Part shown: in pieces, positions 34,666-43,165 of the stretch | How positions within the stretch are numbered: the stretch's first letter is position 1 | How the letters are laid out: every line of letters begins with the position of its first letter | Notes under the pieces: model-generated | The model's database searches: none | The model's input: only the letters and a program-made list of their open reading frames with translations | Told to the model about the DNA's origin: nothing | DNA from: JBDRRP01 sp964446485 | GTDB taxonomy: Bacteria; Desulfobacterota; Desulfobacteria; Desulfobacterales; JBDRRP01 | Direction: 5' to 3' | Length of the DNA: 64,000 bases | Assembly: GCA_964446485.1 (NCBI GenBank) | Contig: CAYUOU010000002.1 | Span: 42,207 to 106,206, forward strand | Position numbers and translations under genes: made by a program

Positions 34666-35049
34666 TCATCGGCCGGCGATGATGGAGAGTACCTTGCGTG
34701 TGCTGCTGTTGCTTTTGGAGATGAAATGATCCGCGCCGCTGCTCAATGCCTCTTCACGATATTCCGGCAAGTCCTCGCTGGTGAGCACGATCAGCAGGGC
34801 ATGGGGGCAGCGGCGGCGGAGAATATCCCTGAGTTGCAAGCCGTCGTCGCTGCCCGGCAGGCTGATATCCATCAGAATCACCGACGGTTGATGTGCGTCT
34901 GCCAGAAAGAGGGCACCTGCCGCGCCGGCGGCTTCCAGGATGCGGCTGTCCGGGTACCGCGCGGCGATCATTCGGCGCACCGTTCGGCGGAACAGGGTGT
35001 TGCCGTCGATGATTATCAAACTCAGCGACAACGGCGGGATCAATCCCAT
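34666..35049 (-). CDS. Single-domain receiver with degenerate acidic pocket
   Basis: From the ATG at 35049, 127 residues: LSLIIIDGNTLFRRTVRRM, then VILMDISLPGSDDGL with the acceptor Asp, LIVLTSEDLPEY, and FISKSNSS with the conserved Lys. The normal pair of acidic residues after strand 1 is reduced to IIDG, so metal binding may be weakened. There is no output domain. It ends 197 bases upstream of the NarL-type regulator and reads in the same direction. Its start codon lies back-to-back with that of the plus-strand ORF at 35048. Confidence 0.65.
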   Translation of the reverse strand: MGLIPPLSLSLIIIDGNTLFRRTVRRMIAARYPDSRILEAAGAAGALFLADAHQPSVILMDISLPGSDDGLQLRDILRRRCPHALLIVLTSEDLPEYREEALSSGADHFISKSNSSTRKVLSIIAGR

Positions 35050-35506
35050 GGCCGCGGGTGGCAGGCCGGTGGAAGAGCCCCCGAACGCCCCCCGAAAACC
35101 GCCAGTGGAAGAGCCCGAAGAGGTTCCGGTGCAGCCGCAGATGGTGGTGGGCAGGACGCCGGCCGACATCAAACTGTTTCAGGAGCAGCTGAACACCATC
35201 GATACGGACACCGCGGCTTATCTGAAGGGGTTGAAGGGCAGCCTGGCCAAAAGAAACATCGCGGTTGGAGGCGGCGGCAAGGGAGCACTATGTACCGAAC
35301 TGACCATGGATGACGACGTGTACAACTGCTTCGACTGCCATGACAAACCCGGTCGATCCGGCAAAAAGGTCAGATCGGCGTCTGCAGTGGGATGGGAGTC
35401 TCGCGCCATCAAGACCGCGCAATCAAATGCAGGACCCCGTGGCAGCGGCAGGCTGTGGCCAAAAGGACCGGTTTTCTGGCCTTTTTTACCCGTTTCACGG
35501 CATTGA
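35048..35506 (+). CDS. Possible small protein with a CFDCH motif
   Basis: From an ATG at 35048 (or 35009), about 150 residues. The N-terminus is Pro/Glu-rich (GRPVEEPPNAPRKPPVEEP), followed by a helical segment DIKLFQEQLNTIDTDTAAYL that looks coding, and VYNCFDCHDKPGRS, which contains a CxxCH pattern. No signal peptide is present, so haem attachment is not expected. The last 30 residues overlap the antisense 3' end of the next gene and are not protein-like. I do not recognise the family. Confidence 0.4.
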   Translation: MAAGGRPVEEPPNAPRKPPVEEPEEVPVQPQMVVGRTPADIKLFQEQLNTIDTDTAAYLKGLKGSLAKRNIAVGGGGKGALCTELTMDDDVYNCFDCHDKPGRSGKKVRSASAVGWESRAIKTAQSNAGPRGSGRLWPKGPVFWPFLPVSRH

Positions 35507-36071
35507 CGAGGGATGCGGGCGGGTATCCGCCGACACCCGCCGTCAGCTGGTGGCTGCGCACGACGATGGATGCCCAGGCGTTGCCGGCCATTTCAGGGAT
35601 GGCGCGAAACAAGTCCACGGGGCGGGGCTTGCCGGTGTGCGTGCAGCGATCCGCCGGTTCCGGGCAGTTGTCGGGGCAGAGAAAGTCGGCGATGCTGGTG
35701 TAGATGGCGCCCCCCTCCCCTGTCAGCGGGTTGGGCAGCGCGTCCAGCAAGTCAGGTGGCGGTGACACGGCCTGAAAAGCGGCCGTTTCCTGCTCACTGC
35801 CACGGACGAATTCCCAGACCACGTGAACAGGCACCGCCGGCACGATCCAATCCGGGTCTTTGCCATACCCCAGATACTGAAGGAGAAATTCGACGGCATC
35901 CATCTGGATGGTTTCGATGCCGTCCGGCAGGCCGCCAAGCCTATCCGCCCGGTGGTCCAGGGCGAGAATATTCTTCGGCGGTACTTTCCTGAAGAGCCGC
36001 TCGGCGGCGATGGTGCCGAACCGGCCGGCGCCGAGAATCCAGATGCGGTGGTTCTTTGATAGTGTGATCAT
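35409..36071 (-). CDS. Rossmann-fold protein with cysteine-rich segment
   Basis: From the ATG at 36071, 220 residues. RIWILGAGRFGTIAAERL is a GxGxxG dinucleotide-binding motif at the N-terminus, as in TrkA-N-like domains. A Cys segment FLCPDNCPEPADRCTHTG near residue 135 and ATACRCHG near the C-terminus could form a metal site. I do not know the family's function. The open frame continues upstream through the short repeats at 36085, but that extension is repeat sequence and should be excluded. Confidence 0.6.
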   Translation of the reverse strand: MITLSKNHRIWILGAGRFGTIAAERLFRKVPPKNILALDHRADRLGGLPDGIETIQMDAVEFLLQYLGYGKDPDWIVPAVPVHVVWEFVRGSEQETAAFQAVSPPPDLLDALPNPLTGEGGAIYTSIADFLCPDNCPEPADRCTHTGKPRPVDLFRAIPEMAGNAWASIVVRSHQLTAGVGGYPPASLVNAVKRVKKARKPVLLATACRCHGVLHLIARS

Positions 36072-36084
36072 TGGGTTCGATGAG

Positions 36085-36205
36085 TTTGTTAGTTCGGTGG
36101 GTGGGTGGGTTTCGCTCCGCTGCACCCACCCTACAAGCTCCATGTTTTCTTGGCCCGATCGATGGGTTTCGCTCTGCTGCACCCACCCCACGAGCTACGA
36201 ACTCA
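36085..36205. repeat. Two tandem copies of a short dispersed sequence
   Basis: GGGTTTCGCTCCGCTGCACC (36107-36126) recurs as GGGTTTCGCTCTGCTGCACC (36164-36183), each flanked by GTGGGTG/CACCCACC-like bases that can form a hairpin. On the minus strand both read as GWVQRSETH-like peptides, a familiar artefact of this kind of repeat. Confidence 0.65.
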
Positions 36206-36300
36206 AACAGGCCTGACGGCCGGCGGCGGCGCTGTCATCTTTTTCTCAGGTTCTTATGGCCCTTGCCTTCCGCCATGCCCGTTGTTAATAAACCGACATC

Positions 36301-36900
36301 ATGAAAAATTCAACGAATCCTCAGCGCTTGATTCTCGCTTCCCGATCCCCCCGGCGCAGCTACCTGCTCGAGCAGGCCGGCCTGACCTTCGAGGTAATGC
36401 CCAGCGCCGTCGACGAATCGGCCATGCCGTTGAGCGAGCCGGTCGGTTACGCCAGAAGGCAGGCCGAGTCCAAGGCCGGCGATCTCGCCGATCAGCACAC
36501 GGCCGCCTGGGTCATCGGGGCCGACACCATCGTGGTGATCGGCGATGCCATTCTCGGCAAACCCGCATCGACGGCCCATGCCAGGGAGATGCTCAGACAA
36601 CTCAGCGGAAAGACCCATCAGGTGATGACGGGCTACGCCATCTGCAACCGATCCAAAAAATACGCGTTTTCCGACACCATCGTCACCGATGTGGCATTCA
36701 AGAAACTGGCGGAAGCGGAAATCGACTGGTATGTTCAGACCGGCGAGCCCTTCGACAAGGCCGGCGCCTATGCTATCCAGGGCTTCGGCACCTTCCTCGT
36801 GCGCCGGATCAACGGCTCCTACACCAACGTGGTGGGGCTCCCTGTGTGCGAGGTGGTGGAGCGGCTCCTGGCGGAAGGGGTGATCGGGTATGAACGATAG
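36301..36900 (+). CDS. maf: Maf-family nucleoside triphosphate pyrophosphatase
   Basis: A 199-residue protein with LILASRSPRRSYLLEQAG at the N-terminus, then VDESAMPLSEP, GADTIVVIGDAILGKP and GAYAIQGFGTFLVRRINGS, all hallmarks of Maf house-cleaning NTP pyrophosphatases that hydrolyse modified or canonical nucleotides (dTTP/UTP type). It is the first gene of a three-gene run; its stop overlaps the start of yggS. Confidence 0.95.
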   Translation: MKNSTNPQRLILASRSPRRSYLLEQAGLTFEVMPSAVDESAMPLSEPVGYARRQAESKAGDLADQHTAAWVIGADTIVVIGDAILGKPASTAHAREMLRQLSGKTHQVMTGYAICNRSKKYAFSDTIVTDVAFKKLAEAEIDWYVQTGEPFDKAGAYAIQGFGTFLVRRINGSYTNVVGLPVCEVVERLLAEGVIGYER

Positions 36901-37591
36901 GGGGGCCGTTAAATCCAATTTAGATACCGTCAACGTCCGGATACGGCAGGCGGCAAAAGCCGCCGGAAGATCGCCGGATTCGGTGAGCCTGGTGGCGGTG
37001 AGCAAGACCCACCCGGCCGACCGGGTTCGCCAGGCCGTCGACGCCGGCCATATGGTGTTCGGCGAAAACTACATCCAGGAAGCGCGCGACAAGATCGCCG
37101 CCCTCGCCGACACACCGGCTCGCTGGCATTTCATCGGGCACCTCCAGACCAACAAGGCCAAATACGCCGTCAAGCGCTTCGACCTCATTCACGCCGTGGA
37201 TTCCGTCCGTCTGGCCAGCACCATCGACAGGGAAGCCGCAAAAATCGACAAGATCCAGCGCATTCTGATTCAAGTGAATATCGCCGGCGAGACCACAAAA
37301 TCCGGCACCGCGCCGGAGCAAACCCTCGAACTGGTGCGCCACGCGGCAGGTCTGGATCATATCACCGTCGAGGGCTTTATGACCATGCCGCCGTTCTTCG
37401 GCGACCCCGATCGGGCCCGCCCCTATTTCCGGCAACTGAGGGAGATCCGCAATGCCGTCGCCGGCGATATCCCCGGCATCGGACCACTGGCCGAATTGTC
37501 CATGGGCATGACCGGCGATTTCGAAGCCGCCATCGCCGAAGGGGCCACCCTGGTGCGCGTCGGCACAGCCATTTTCGGAGAGCGATCATGA
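36890..37591 (+). CDS. yggS: YggS-family pyridoxal phosphate homeostasis protein
   Basis: A 233-residue protein with VSLVAVSKTHPADRVRQA (the Lys binds PLP), FGENYIQEARDKI, WHFIGHLQTNKAKYAV and the C-terminal LSMGMTGDFEAAIAEGATLVRVG. It buffers free PLP. It overlaps maf by 11 bases, and queH by ATGA. Confidence 0.95.
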   Translation: MNDRGAVKSNLDTVNVRIRQAAKAAGRSPDSVSLVAVSKTHPADRVRQAVDAGHMVFGENYIQEARDKIAALADTPARWHFIGHLQTNKAKYAVKRFDLIHAVDSVRLASTIDREAAKIDKIQRILIQVNIAGETTKSGTAPEQTLELVRHAAGLDHITVEGFMTMPPFFGDPDRARPYFRQLREIRNAVAGDIPGIGPLAELSMGMTGDFEAAIAEGATLVRVGTAIFGERS

Positions 37592-38172
37592 ACTGCCTGT
37601 TGCACACCTGCTGCGGTCCGTGCACCATCTATCCCCTCGATGTCCTTAGAGAAGAGGGAGTGGCAGTCTCCGGCTATTTTCACCGCAGCAACATCCACCC
37701 CTACAAGGAGTGCCGCCGGAGGGAGGAAGCCCTCCTGGAATATGCCGGCGACATGGACCTGAGGGTGGTTTGCGAAGCCACATATGATCTGGAAGGGTTT
37801 CTTAGAAATGCCGTCCACCGCGAGTTGGACCGCTGCCGTCACTGCTATCACGCCCGGCTCAGCGCCGTGGCCGCCATCGCCCGCCGGGAAAACTTCGACT
37901 GTTTCTCGTCGACACTGCTCTACAGCCGGTATCAGAACCATGAATTGATTCGGACCACGGGGGAGCAAATCGCACGAACTGTAGGCGTGGCGTTTCTCTA
38001 CCGGGATTTTCGGGAAGGCTGGCAGGAGGGCATCACGCGCTCCAAAGCGATCGGCATGTACCGCCAGCCCTACTGCGGCTGCATCTACAGCGAGAAGGAC
38101 CGATACTACAAAGCACCCCAGGGGTCTGGAGGCCAAGGGGTCGAAGGCCCCGAAATCGTCAAGTCTCAATAA
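37588..38172 (+). CDS. queH: Epoxyqueuosine reductase QueH
   Basis: A 194-residue protein. LLHTCCGPCTIYPLDVL gives the N-terminal Cys pair, CRHCYHARL the middle CxxC and YRQPYCGCIYSEKDRYY the C-terminal pair, matching the metal and FeS sites of QueH, which performs the last step of queuosine synthesis without B12. GGAGAGCGATC precedes the ATG. The final 20 residues are Gly-rich and unimportant. Confidence 0.94.
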   Translation: MNCLLHTCCGPCTIYPLDVLREEGVAVSGYFHRSNIHPYKECRRREEALLEYAGDMDLRVVCEATYDLEGFLRNAVHRELDRCRHCYHARLSAVAAIARRENFDCFSSTLLYSRYQNHELIRTTGEQIARTVGVAFLYRDFREGWQEGITRSKAIGMYRQPYCGCIYSEKDRYYKAPQGSGGQGVEGPEIVKSQ

Positions 38173-38276
38173 TCAACGATGGGAAGTATTTAACATCTCT
38201 AAAAAAACACATCACTGCGAACGATAGACTTCCGTATTAAACCGCAACCTATTTGACTTCACACACCTGAGCGCCC

Positions 38277-40136
38277 ATGTTCGGCAACTTCATCTACTTC
38301 ATCATTGTCATTTTGATTTACTCGACCTACCCGCCGGCAGAGAAGCTGCCGCTGCCGATTTTTGAAACCGCCACGGTGTTTCTCCTGAAGGGTGCGCTGT
38401 TCAACGCTGTCGTGCGTTTGGGATTCCGCCGCATTCTCAACACGGCGGATTCGTCCGACATGGGCCTCGTGGACCATCGGTTTTCGACCATCCAGACTCA
38501 GATGATGATCATGGCGGTACTGATGTTCGTCATGGACGTCTACGGCCTGGGCCTGCCGTCGCTGTTCAGCCACATGGCACTGTTCCGACTGTTTCCAACG
38601 ATCCCGGCCTGCTTATTCCTCGCACTCTTTATCGGCTACTCGGCCATCGTCTGGCAGGGAGGCTACCCGGTCTATCGCCTGTTGTCTGGGAGCGGGGAAA
38701 CCAGCAATCAATACATCCGTTCCAACATTACCTTTTCCGTGCCGGTGCTGATTCCCTGGCTGGTCATTTCTCTGGTTTCAGACCTGCTCCAACAGGTGCC
38801 TTTTCCACCCCTTCAGGCGGCGCTCAACACCCCTGCGGGGGAGATGACTTTTTTTCTGGTCTTCCTGGTCATCGTCGCAGTGACCGCTCCGGCCATCATC
38901 CAGCGGTTCTGGCAGTGCGTGCCCGTCGGCCCCGGCCCGGTTCGTGAGCGCATCGCCAGCCTCTGCACCCGCGCGGAAGTCGGCTATCGGGACATTCTTT
39001 ACTGGCCCATTCACGGCGGCCGGATGCTCACCGCGGGTGTCATGGGACTGGCGCAGCGATTCCGCTACATCCTGGTCACCGAGGCCCTGGTCAGCTACTT
39101 GAGGCCGGATGAATTCGATGCCGTCATCGCCCATGAAATCGGTCACGTCAAAAAACGCCATTTGCTCTTTTACCTCCTCTTCTTCGCCGGGTATGTGCTG
39201 ATCAGCATCGCTCTCTATGACCTGATCCTTTTTTTATTCGTCTACTCCCGGCCCCTGTACAGCATGCTCACTTTCTTCGGAGGCTCAGACCCGGCGGGGG
39301 TGACGAGCATTTTGTTCAGCGTGATCATCATCGGCATGTTTCTTCTCTATTTTCGTTTCGTGTTCGGCTATTTCATGCGCAATTTCGAGCGACAGGCTGA
39401 CACCTATGTCTACGCCATGTTCCCCAGCGGCACCCCTCTCATCCGCACCCTGGAGAAGATTGCCCTCACGGGGCACCAACGCCCGGACAAGCCCAACTGG
39501 CATCACTTCAGCATCAGCCAACGCATCGACTACCTGGCGCGCTGCGAACAGGACCGCCGGTGGATCGACAAACACGACAGGAAGATCAGAAACAGCATGG
39601 CGGCCTATCTGATCGCCCTCGCCGGATTCGGCGCGCTGGGATACCACCTGCACTACGGCGATTCCGGACGACTTCTGGACAGCCAGCTGCTGGAGACGGT
39701 GGTGCGCCGAGAGTTGGAGCGCCACCCAGGAGATGCCGATCTCTATGGGGTGCTCGGGGATCTGCTGCAAAACCGTGGGGCCTACGCCGAAGCCGTCGGC
39801 CACTACGAAAAGGCCATCAAGGAGCGCCCCGACAACCATCGAGTCCTCAACAACCTGGCATGGCTCCTGGCCACCAGCGCTGAGGCCGATCTCCACGAAC
39901 CGCAACGGGCATTGGAACTGGCGAAGCGGGCGGCGGCGCTGTCTCAAGAGGCCTACGTCATGGATACGCTGGCCGAATGTCACTACATTAATGGGGATTA
40001 CCAGGCGGCGATCGCTGCAGCCGAATCGGCACTGGCCTCAGCAGACGGCAATCGAAGCTACTACGAGGGGCAGATCCAAAAGATAAAGAAGGCCATAGAA
40101 GGACTCGCGGCGCAACGGGGTCAAAGTGGCGAGTAA
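38277..40136 (+). CDS. Membrane M48-family metallopeptidase with C-terminal TPRs
   Basis: A 619-residue protein. Residues 1-270 hold several membrane segments, then VIAHEIGHVKKRH near residue 286 is the zinc HExxH motif, with a third ligand likely in FERQAD near 375. Further membrane helices flank it, as in HtpX/Ste24-type enzymes. From about residue 480 TPR units follow (LYGVLGDLLQNRGAYAEAVGHYEKA, NLAWLLATSAEADLHEPQRALEL, in short pieces). It probably degrades damaged membrane proteins. It stands alone between queH and the convergent ATPase. Confidence 0.9.
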   Translation: MFGNFIYFIIVILIYSTYPPAEKLPLPIFETATVFLLKGALFNAVVRLGFRRILNTADSSDMGLVDHRFSTIQTQMMIMAVLMFVMDVYGLGLPSLFSHMALFRLFPTIPACLFLALFIGYSAIVWQGGYPVYRLLSGSGETSNQYIRSNITFSVPVLIPWLVISLVSDLLQQVPFPPLQAALNTPAGEMTFFLVFLVIVAVTAPAIIQRFWQCVPVGPGPVRERIASLCTRAEVGYRDILYWPIHGGRMLTAGVMGLAQRFRYILVTEALVSYLRPDEFDAVIAHEIGHVKKRHLLFYLLFFAGYVLISIALYDLILFLFVYSRPLYSMLTFFGGSDPAGVTSILFSVIIIGMFLLYFRFVFGYFMRNFERQADTYVYAMFPSGTPLIRTLEKIALTGHQRPDKPNWHHFSISQRIDYLARCEQDRRWIDKHDRKIRNSMAAYLIALAGFGALGYHLHYGDSGRLLDSQLLETVVRRELERHPGDADLYGVLGDLLQNRGAYAEAVGHYEKAIKERPDNHRVLNNLAWLLATSAEADLHEPQRALELAKRAAALSQEAYVMDTLAECHYINGDYQAAIAAAESALASADGNRSYYEGQIQKIKKAIEGLAAQRGQSGE

Positions 40137-40236
40137 AAATCAAATTCCGAACTATGGATTGAGCGATTCAGGAATGCCGGGGTACAAGCGGGGAAATCCG
40201 TTTTTCCGCAATTTGCCGAGCACCCATGGCGTCGGC

Positions 40237-40257
40237 GGGCGGGGATAAATCCCGCCC
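40237..40257. repeat. Short palindromic sequence between convergent genes
   Basis: GGGCGGG, a seven-base loop and CCCGCCC. There is no T run, so it is more like a REP-type intergenic palindrome than a terminator, though it lies between two convergent genes. Confidence 0.4.
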
Positions 40258-40273
40258 TTACACGCTGTGCAGT

Positions 40274-42583
40274 CTATTTTATACAGACTTTTCGCACCTG
40301 CAACAGATCCATGTTTCCACCAAAAATTTTTCCGATGCCGTCCTGTTTCAAGGTGGTCATCCCGTCACTGATCGCCTTCTCCCGCAGCACCTCCATCTTT
40401 GATTTGACCTGAATGAGGGCTTTCATCTCATCGGTGCCCATGAGCAGTTCGTGAAGCCCCATTCGTCCGGCATAGCCGGTATTGTTGCACTTTTCGCAGC
40501 CGCTGGGCTTGTTGATCTTGAGGTCGTCGGAGTACGGGATGTTCACGTATTTATCGAAGACCTCATTGTCCTCGTATTCCCGCACCAATTCCTCATATTC
40601 CTTCTGGTTGGGGTGGTAGGCCTGCTTGCAATGCTTGCACAAGGTCCGGCCCAGGCGCTGTGCCAGAATTCCCAGGATGGCATCCGAGAAGTTGAAGGGG
40701 TCCATGCCCATGTCGAGAAGGCGCGTGATGCTTTCCGGGGCACTGTTGGTGTGCAGCGTGGAGAACACCAGGTGGCCGGTGAGGGAAGCCTCGATGCCAA
40801 TGGACGTGGTCTCCTTGTCACGCATTTCACCGACCATAATGACATCCGGGTCGGCACGGAGAAAGGCGCGCATGGCGGCAGCGAAATCGAACCCGATCTT
40901 GGGCTGGACCTGCACCTGCCGCAGCCCTTTCTGGGTAATTTCAACGGGGTCTTCAGCGGTCCAGATCTTAGTTTCGGTCTTGTTGATATATCCCAACGCA
41001 CTGTGAAGCGAGGTGGTTTTACCCGAACCGGTGGGACCGCAGACAAAAATGATGCCGTAGGGCTGGGTGACAATGCTGACAAAGTTCTCGTAGTTTTGAG
41101 GCGTGAGGCCGAGCTTGTCCAGGGGAATCGGTTCCCCGGCGGCGAGGATACGCATGACGATGTCTTCCAGCCCGCCCTGGGTGGGTACGGTGGCCACACG
41201 AAGCTCGATATCCAGCCCGCCGAACTTCTTGAACTTGATTTTGCCGTCCTGGGGTTTTCGCCGCTCGGCGATGTCAAGATCGCTCATGATCTTCAACCGC
41301 GAGGCGATGGCGTTCCGATAAGCGTAGGGAATGGTCTGATAGACGCTGCAGGCACCGTCGACGCGGATGCGCACCTGGGTGTTCTGCTTGCCCGGGTAGG
41401 GTTCGATATGGATATCGGAAGCCCCCCGATTGAAGGAATCGATGATGACCTTGTTGACCAACTGGACGACGGCGCTGTCCTCCTCCCCCACCGAAGAGAT
41501 GTCATCGTCCATCTCGTCTTCCTCGGCGGAGAGCTGAGAGAGAATATCATCCATGGAAGCGAGTTCCCGCTCGTCATGGGTGAAGATGCCGATGTATTCT
41601 TGAATGTCGTTTTTCAGTGCCACGTGGAAGCTGAGGACTTTCCCGGGGAAAAGCATCTTGATGCTGTCAATTTTCTGGAGGTCGTTAGGGTTGTCGGTCA
41701 ATACAATGACCTTCCCGTCTTCGACCCGCATGGGCACGAAATTGTTGATCTTCATGAAGGGGACCTTGAGTCCCCGGAGCAGTTCGCCGGGAATGGGCGC
41801 ATTTTTGTTGAACTCCACAAATGGCACTTTGTAGAAATTGCTCAGCGATTTACCGATTTCACTTTTGGGGATCTTGAGATCCGTCATGAGAATGTTTTCA
41901 ATGGCGGTCTTCTGCTGGCGGGCCTGGGCAATGGCTTTGTCGAGCTCTTTTTGGGTCAGGATGTGATTCTCAAGGAAGTAATCGAATTTAGTGGGTCTTC
42001 CGCGGGCCATGCGCTTTTGATTGTATAAGGCGATGCCGAGAATCTTCGCCAGCTCTTCTACGGCATACTCATCGCGTTCTTCGAAACGGTCTCCCGAGGT
42101 TCGATTGATGAGCTGAATGGCGCCCATGAGAAACTTTTTGTAAATGATGGGAAACACCAGTACGGCTTTGGTTTGAAAACCCGTTTTCTGGTCCCAGCTC
42201 GAATCGAATTTGAGGTGGCTGTCGATCTCTTTGAGTTCGTCCGCATCGTAGGCGTTCTTGATGTTGATGAGCTTCTGCTTGTACGCGGAGCATCCCGCGA
42301 TACTGTTCGGCGACACGGGTATCCGGATTTCACCGATCTCCTCGCCGGACTTGAACCGGGAAACGAGTTCCCTGCTCTTGCCGTCCACCACGTAAACGGT
42401 GATCCGCTCCGCTTCGAGGAGGCCGGTGATTTCACCTTGAAGGTTGATGAGAATCTCGTCGAGGTTTTTGGCCGCATAAATCTTGTTGCAAATCTCCTGC
42501 AACCGCGTGCGATATTCCACCTCACTTTTTAGATTCTGGACGTCGTCGGCGTTGTCGGTCTTGGGTAGAGGCGTCGCTGACAT
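40274..42583 (-). CDS. GspE/PilB-family secretion or pilus ATPase with N-terminal GAF domain
   Basis: From the ATG at 42583 (GAGG six bases upstream), 769 residues. Residues about 25-180 are a GAF domain (ILINLQGEITGLLEAERITV). A MshEN-like nucleotide or c-di-GMP-binding region follows (ILTQKELDKAIAQARQQ, FVEFNKNAPIP). The ATPase core has GPTGSGKTTSLHSAL near residue 516, the Asp box and His box, and a tetracysteine zinc site (CKHCKQ near 647, CEKCNNTGYAGR near 695). It powers type II secretion or type IV pilus assembly. No other pilus gene is nearby. Confidence 0.92.
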   Translation of the reverse strand: MSATPLPKTDNADDVQNLKSEVEYRTRLQEICNKIYAAKNLDEILINLQGEITGLLEAERITVYVVDGKSRELVSRFKSGEEIGEIRIPVSPNSIAGCSAYKQKLINIKNAYDADELKEIDSHLKFDSSWDQKTGFQTKAVLVFPIIYKKFLMGAIQLINRTSGDRFEERDEYAVEELAKILGIALYNQKRMARGRPTKFDYFLENHILTQKELDKAIAQARQQKTAIENILMTDLKIPKSEIGKSLSNFYKVPFVEFNKNAPIPGELLRGLKVPFMKINNFVPMRVEDGKVIVLTDNPNDLQKIDSIKMLFPGKVLSFHVALKNDIQEYIGIFTHDERELASMDDILSQLSAEEDEMDDDISSVGEEDSAVVQLVNKVIIDSFNRGASDIHIEPYPGKQNTQVRIRVDGACSVYQTIPYAYRNAIASRLKIMSDLDIAERRKPQDGKIKFKKFGGLDIELRVATVPTQGGLEDIVMRILAAGEPIPLDKLGLTPQNYENFVSIVTQPYGIIFVCGPTGSGKTTSLHSALGYINKTETKIWTAEDPVEITQKGLRQVQVQPKIGFDFAAAMRAFLRADPDVIMVGEMRDKETTSIGIEASLTGHLVFSTLHTNSAPESITRLLDMGMDPFNFSDAILGILAQRLGRTLCKHCKQAYHPNQKEYEELVREYEDNEVFDKYVNIPYSDDLKINKPSGCEKCNNTGYAGRMGLHELLMGTDEMKALIQVKSKMEVLREKAISDGMTTLKQDGIGKIFGGNMDLLQVRKVCIK

Positions 42584-42699
42584 GATATTCCTCAAGCCGG
42601 TTGGTTGCCCGGGACCAAAATTTCATGGCCCTGACAATTGATGATTGGGTACACCCGCTTCTTCCTGGAAAAGCCGATCAATTCGGGTGATGCGTTGCC

Positions 42700-42972
42700 T
42701 TATGGCGATGGCGGGTCGCTGGTGTCGTTGCCGCCGGAGGCAGCGGCAGGACCTTTGCCCCGATATAAGCCGATGAGTTTCTTGGCACCGCCAACGATGA
42801 GTGCGGTGCCCAGAAAGTAAAAGCAAAATCGAACGAAGCCCAGTGCATCAGAAAAATACCCAGCCGCTTCGATTTGAGGCATGACCTGCGGCACGCGGTA
42901 GAAAACGCCGATGCCGGCCAGGACCAGCGCCACTCCCCATACCACTTGAACCGGTTGAACGTTGTCGGTCAT
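42700..42972 (-). CDS. Small two-helix membrane protein
   Basis: A 90-residue protein with two membrane segments (VVWGVALVLAGIGVFY and FVRFCFYFLGTALIVGG) and a basic/proline-rich tail. I do not know its function. It ends 117 bases before the PilB-like ATPase gene and reads in the same direction, so it could be co-transcribed. Confidence 0.6.
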   Translation of the reverse strand: MTDNVQPVQVVWGVALVLAGIGVFYRVPQVMPQIEAAGYFSDALGFVRFCFYFLGTALIVGGAKKLIGLYRGKGPAAASGGNDTSDPPSP

Positions 42973-43165
42973 CTGAGGCCTAATGTGTTATCGATCCAGG
43001 TAATAAAATTCCGGCCAGCGATTTCATCATGGTCCGGAAATATAACGCACGGTCAGCAATAATGTCAATGCTATGGGGATGTTGCGAAAATAGCGGAAAT
43101 TGCCGGTGCCGGGTATGAAGACGCACCTCATTTCGCCGGAGGCCCAGGTCGGGCCGGCGCGGCGA

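Noticed and set aside
35048..35506. Cytochrome c reading of the CFDCH motif
   Set aside because: No signal peptide is present and only one CxxCH occurs, so haem attachment in the periplasm is not supported.
36071..36191. N-terminal extension of the Rossmann protein with GWVQRSETH-like repeats
   Set aside because: The extension is encoded by the short repeats; the GxGxxG motif starts right after the ATG at 36071.
36085..36205. CRISPR-like spacing of two similar repeats
   Set aside because: Only two copies, dissimilar flanks and no cas genes; they are dispersed palindromic repeats.
40237..40257. Terminator between the M48 peptidase and the PilB-like ATPase
   Set aside because: The stem is good but no T run follows on either strand, so I list it only as a short palindrome.
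40451..42028. A 525-codon plus-strand open frame opposite the PilB-like ATPase
   Set aside because: It mirrors conserved ATPase codons, and its sequence shows no known fold.
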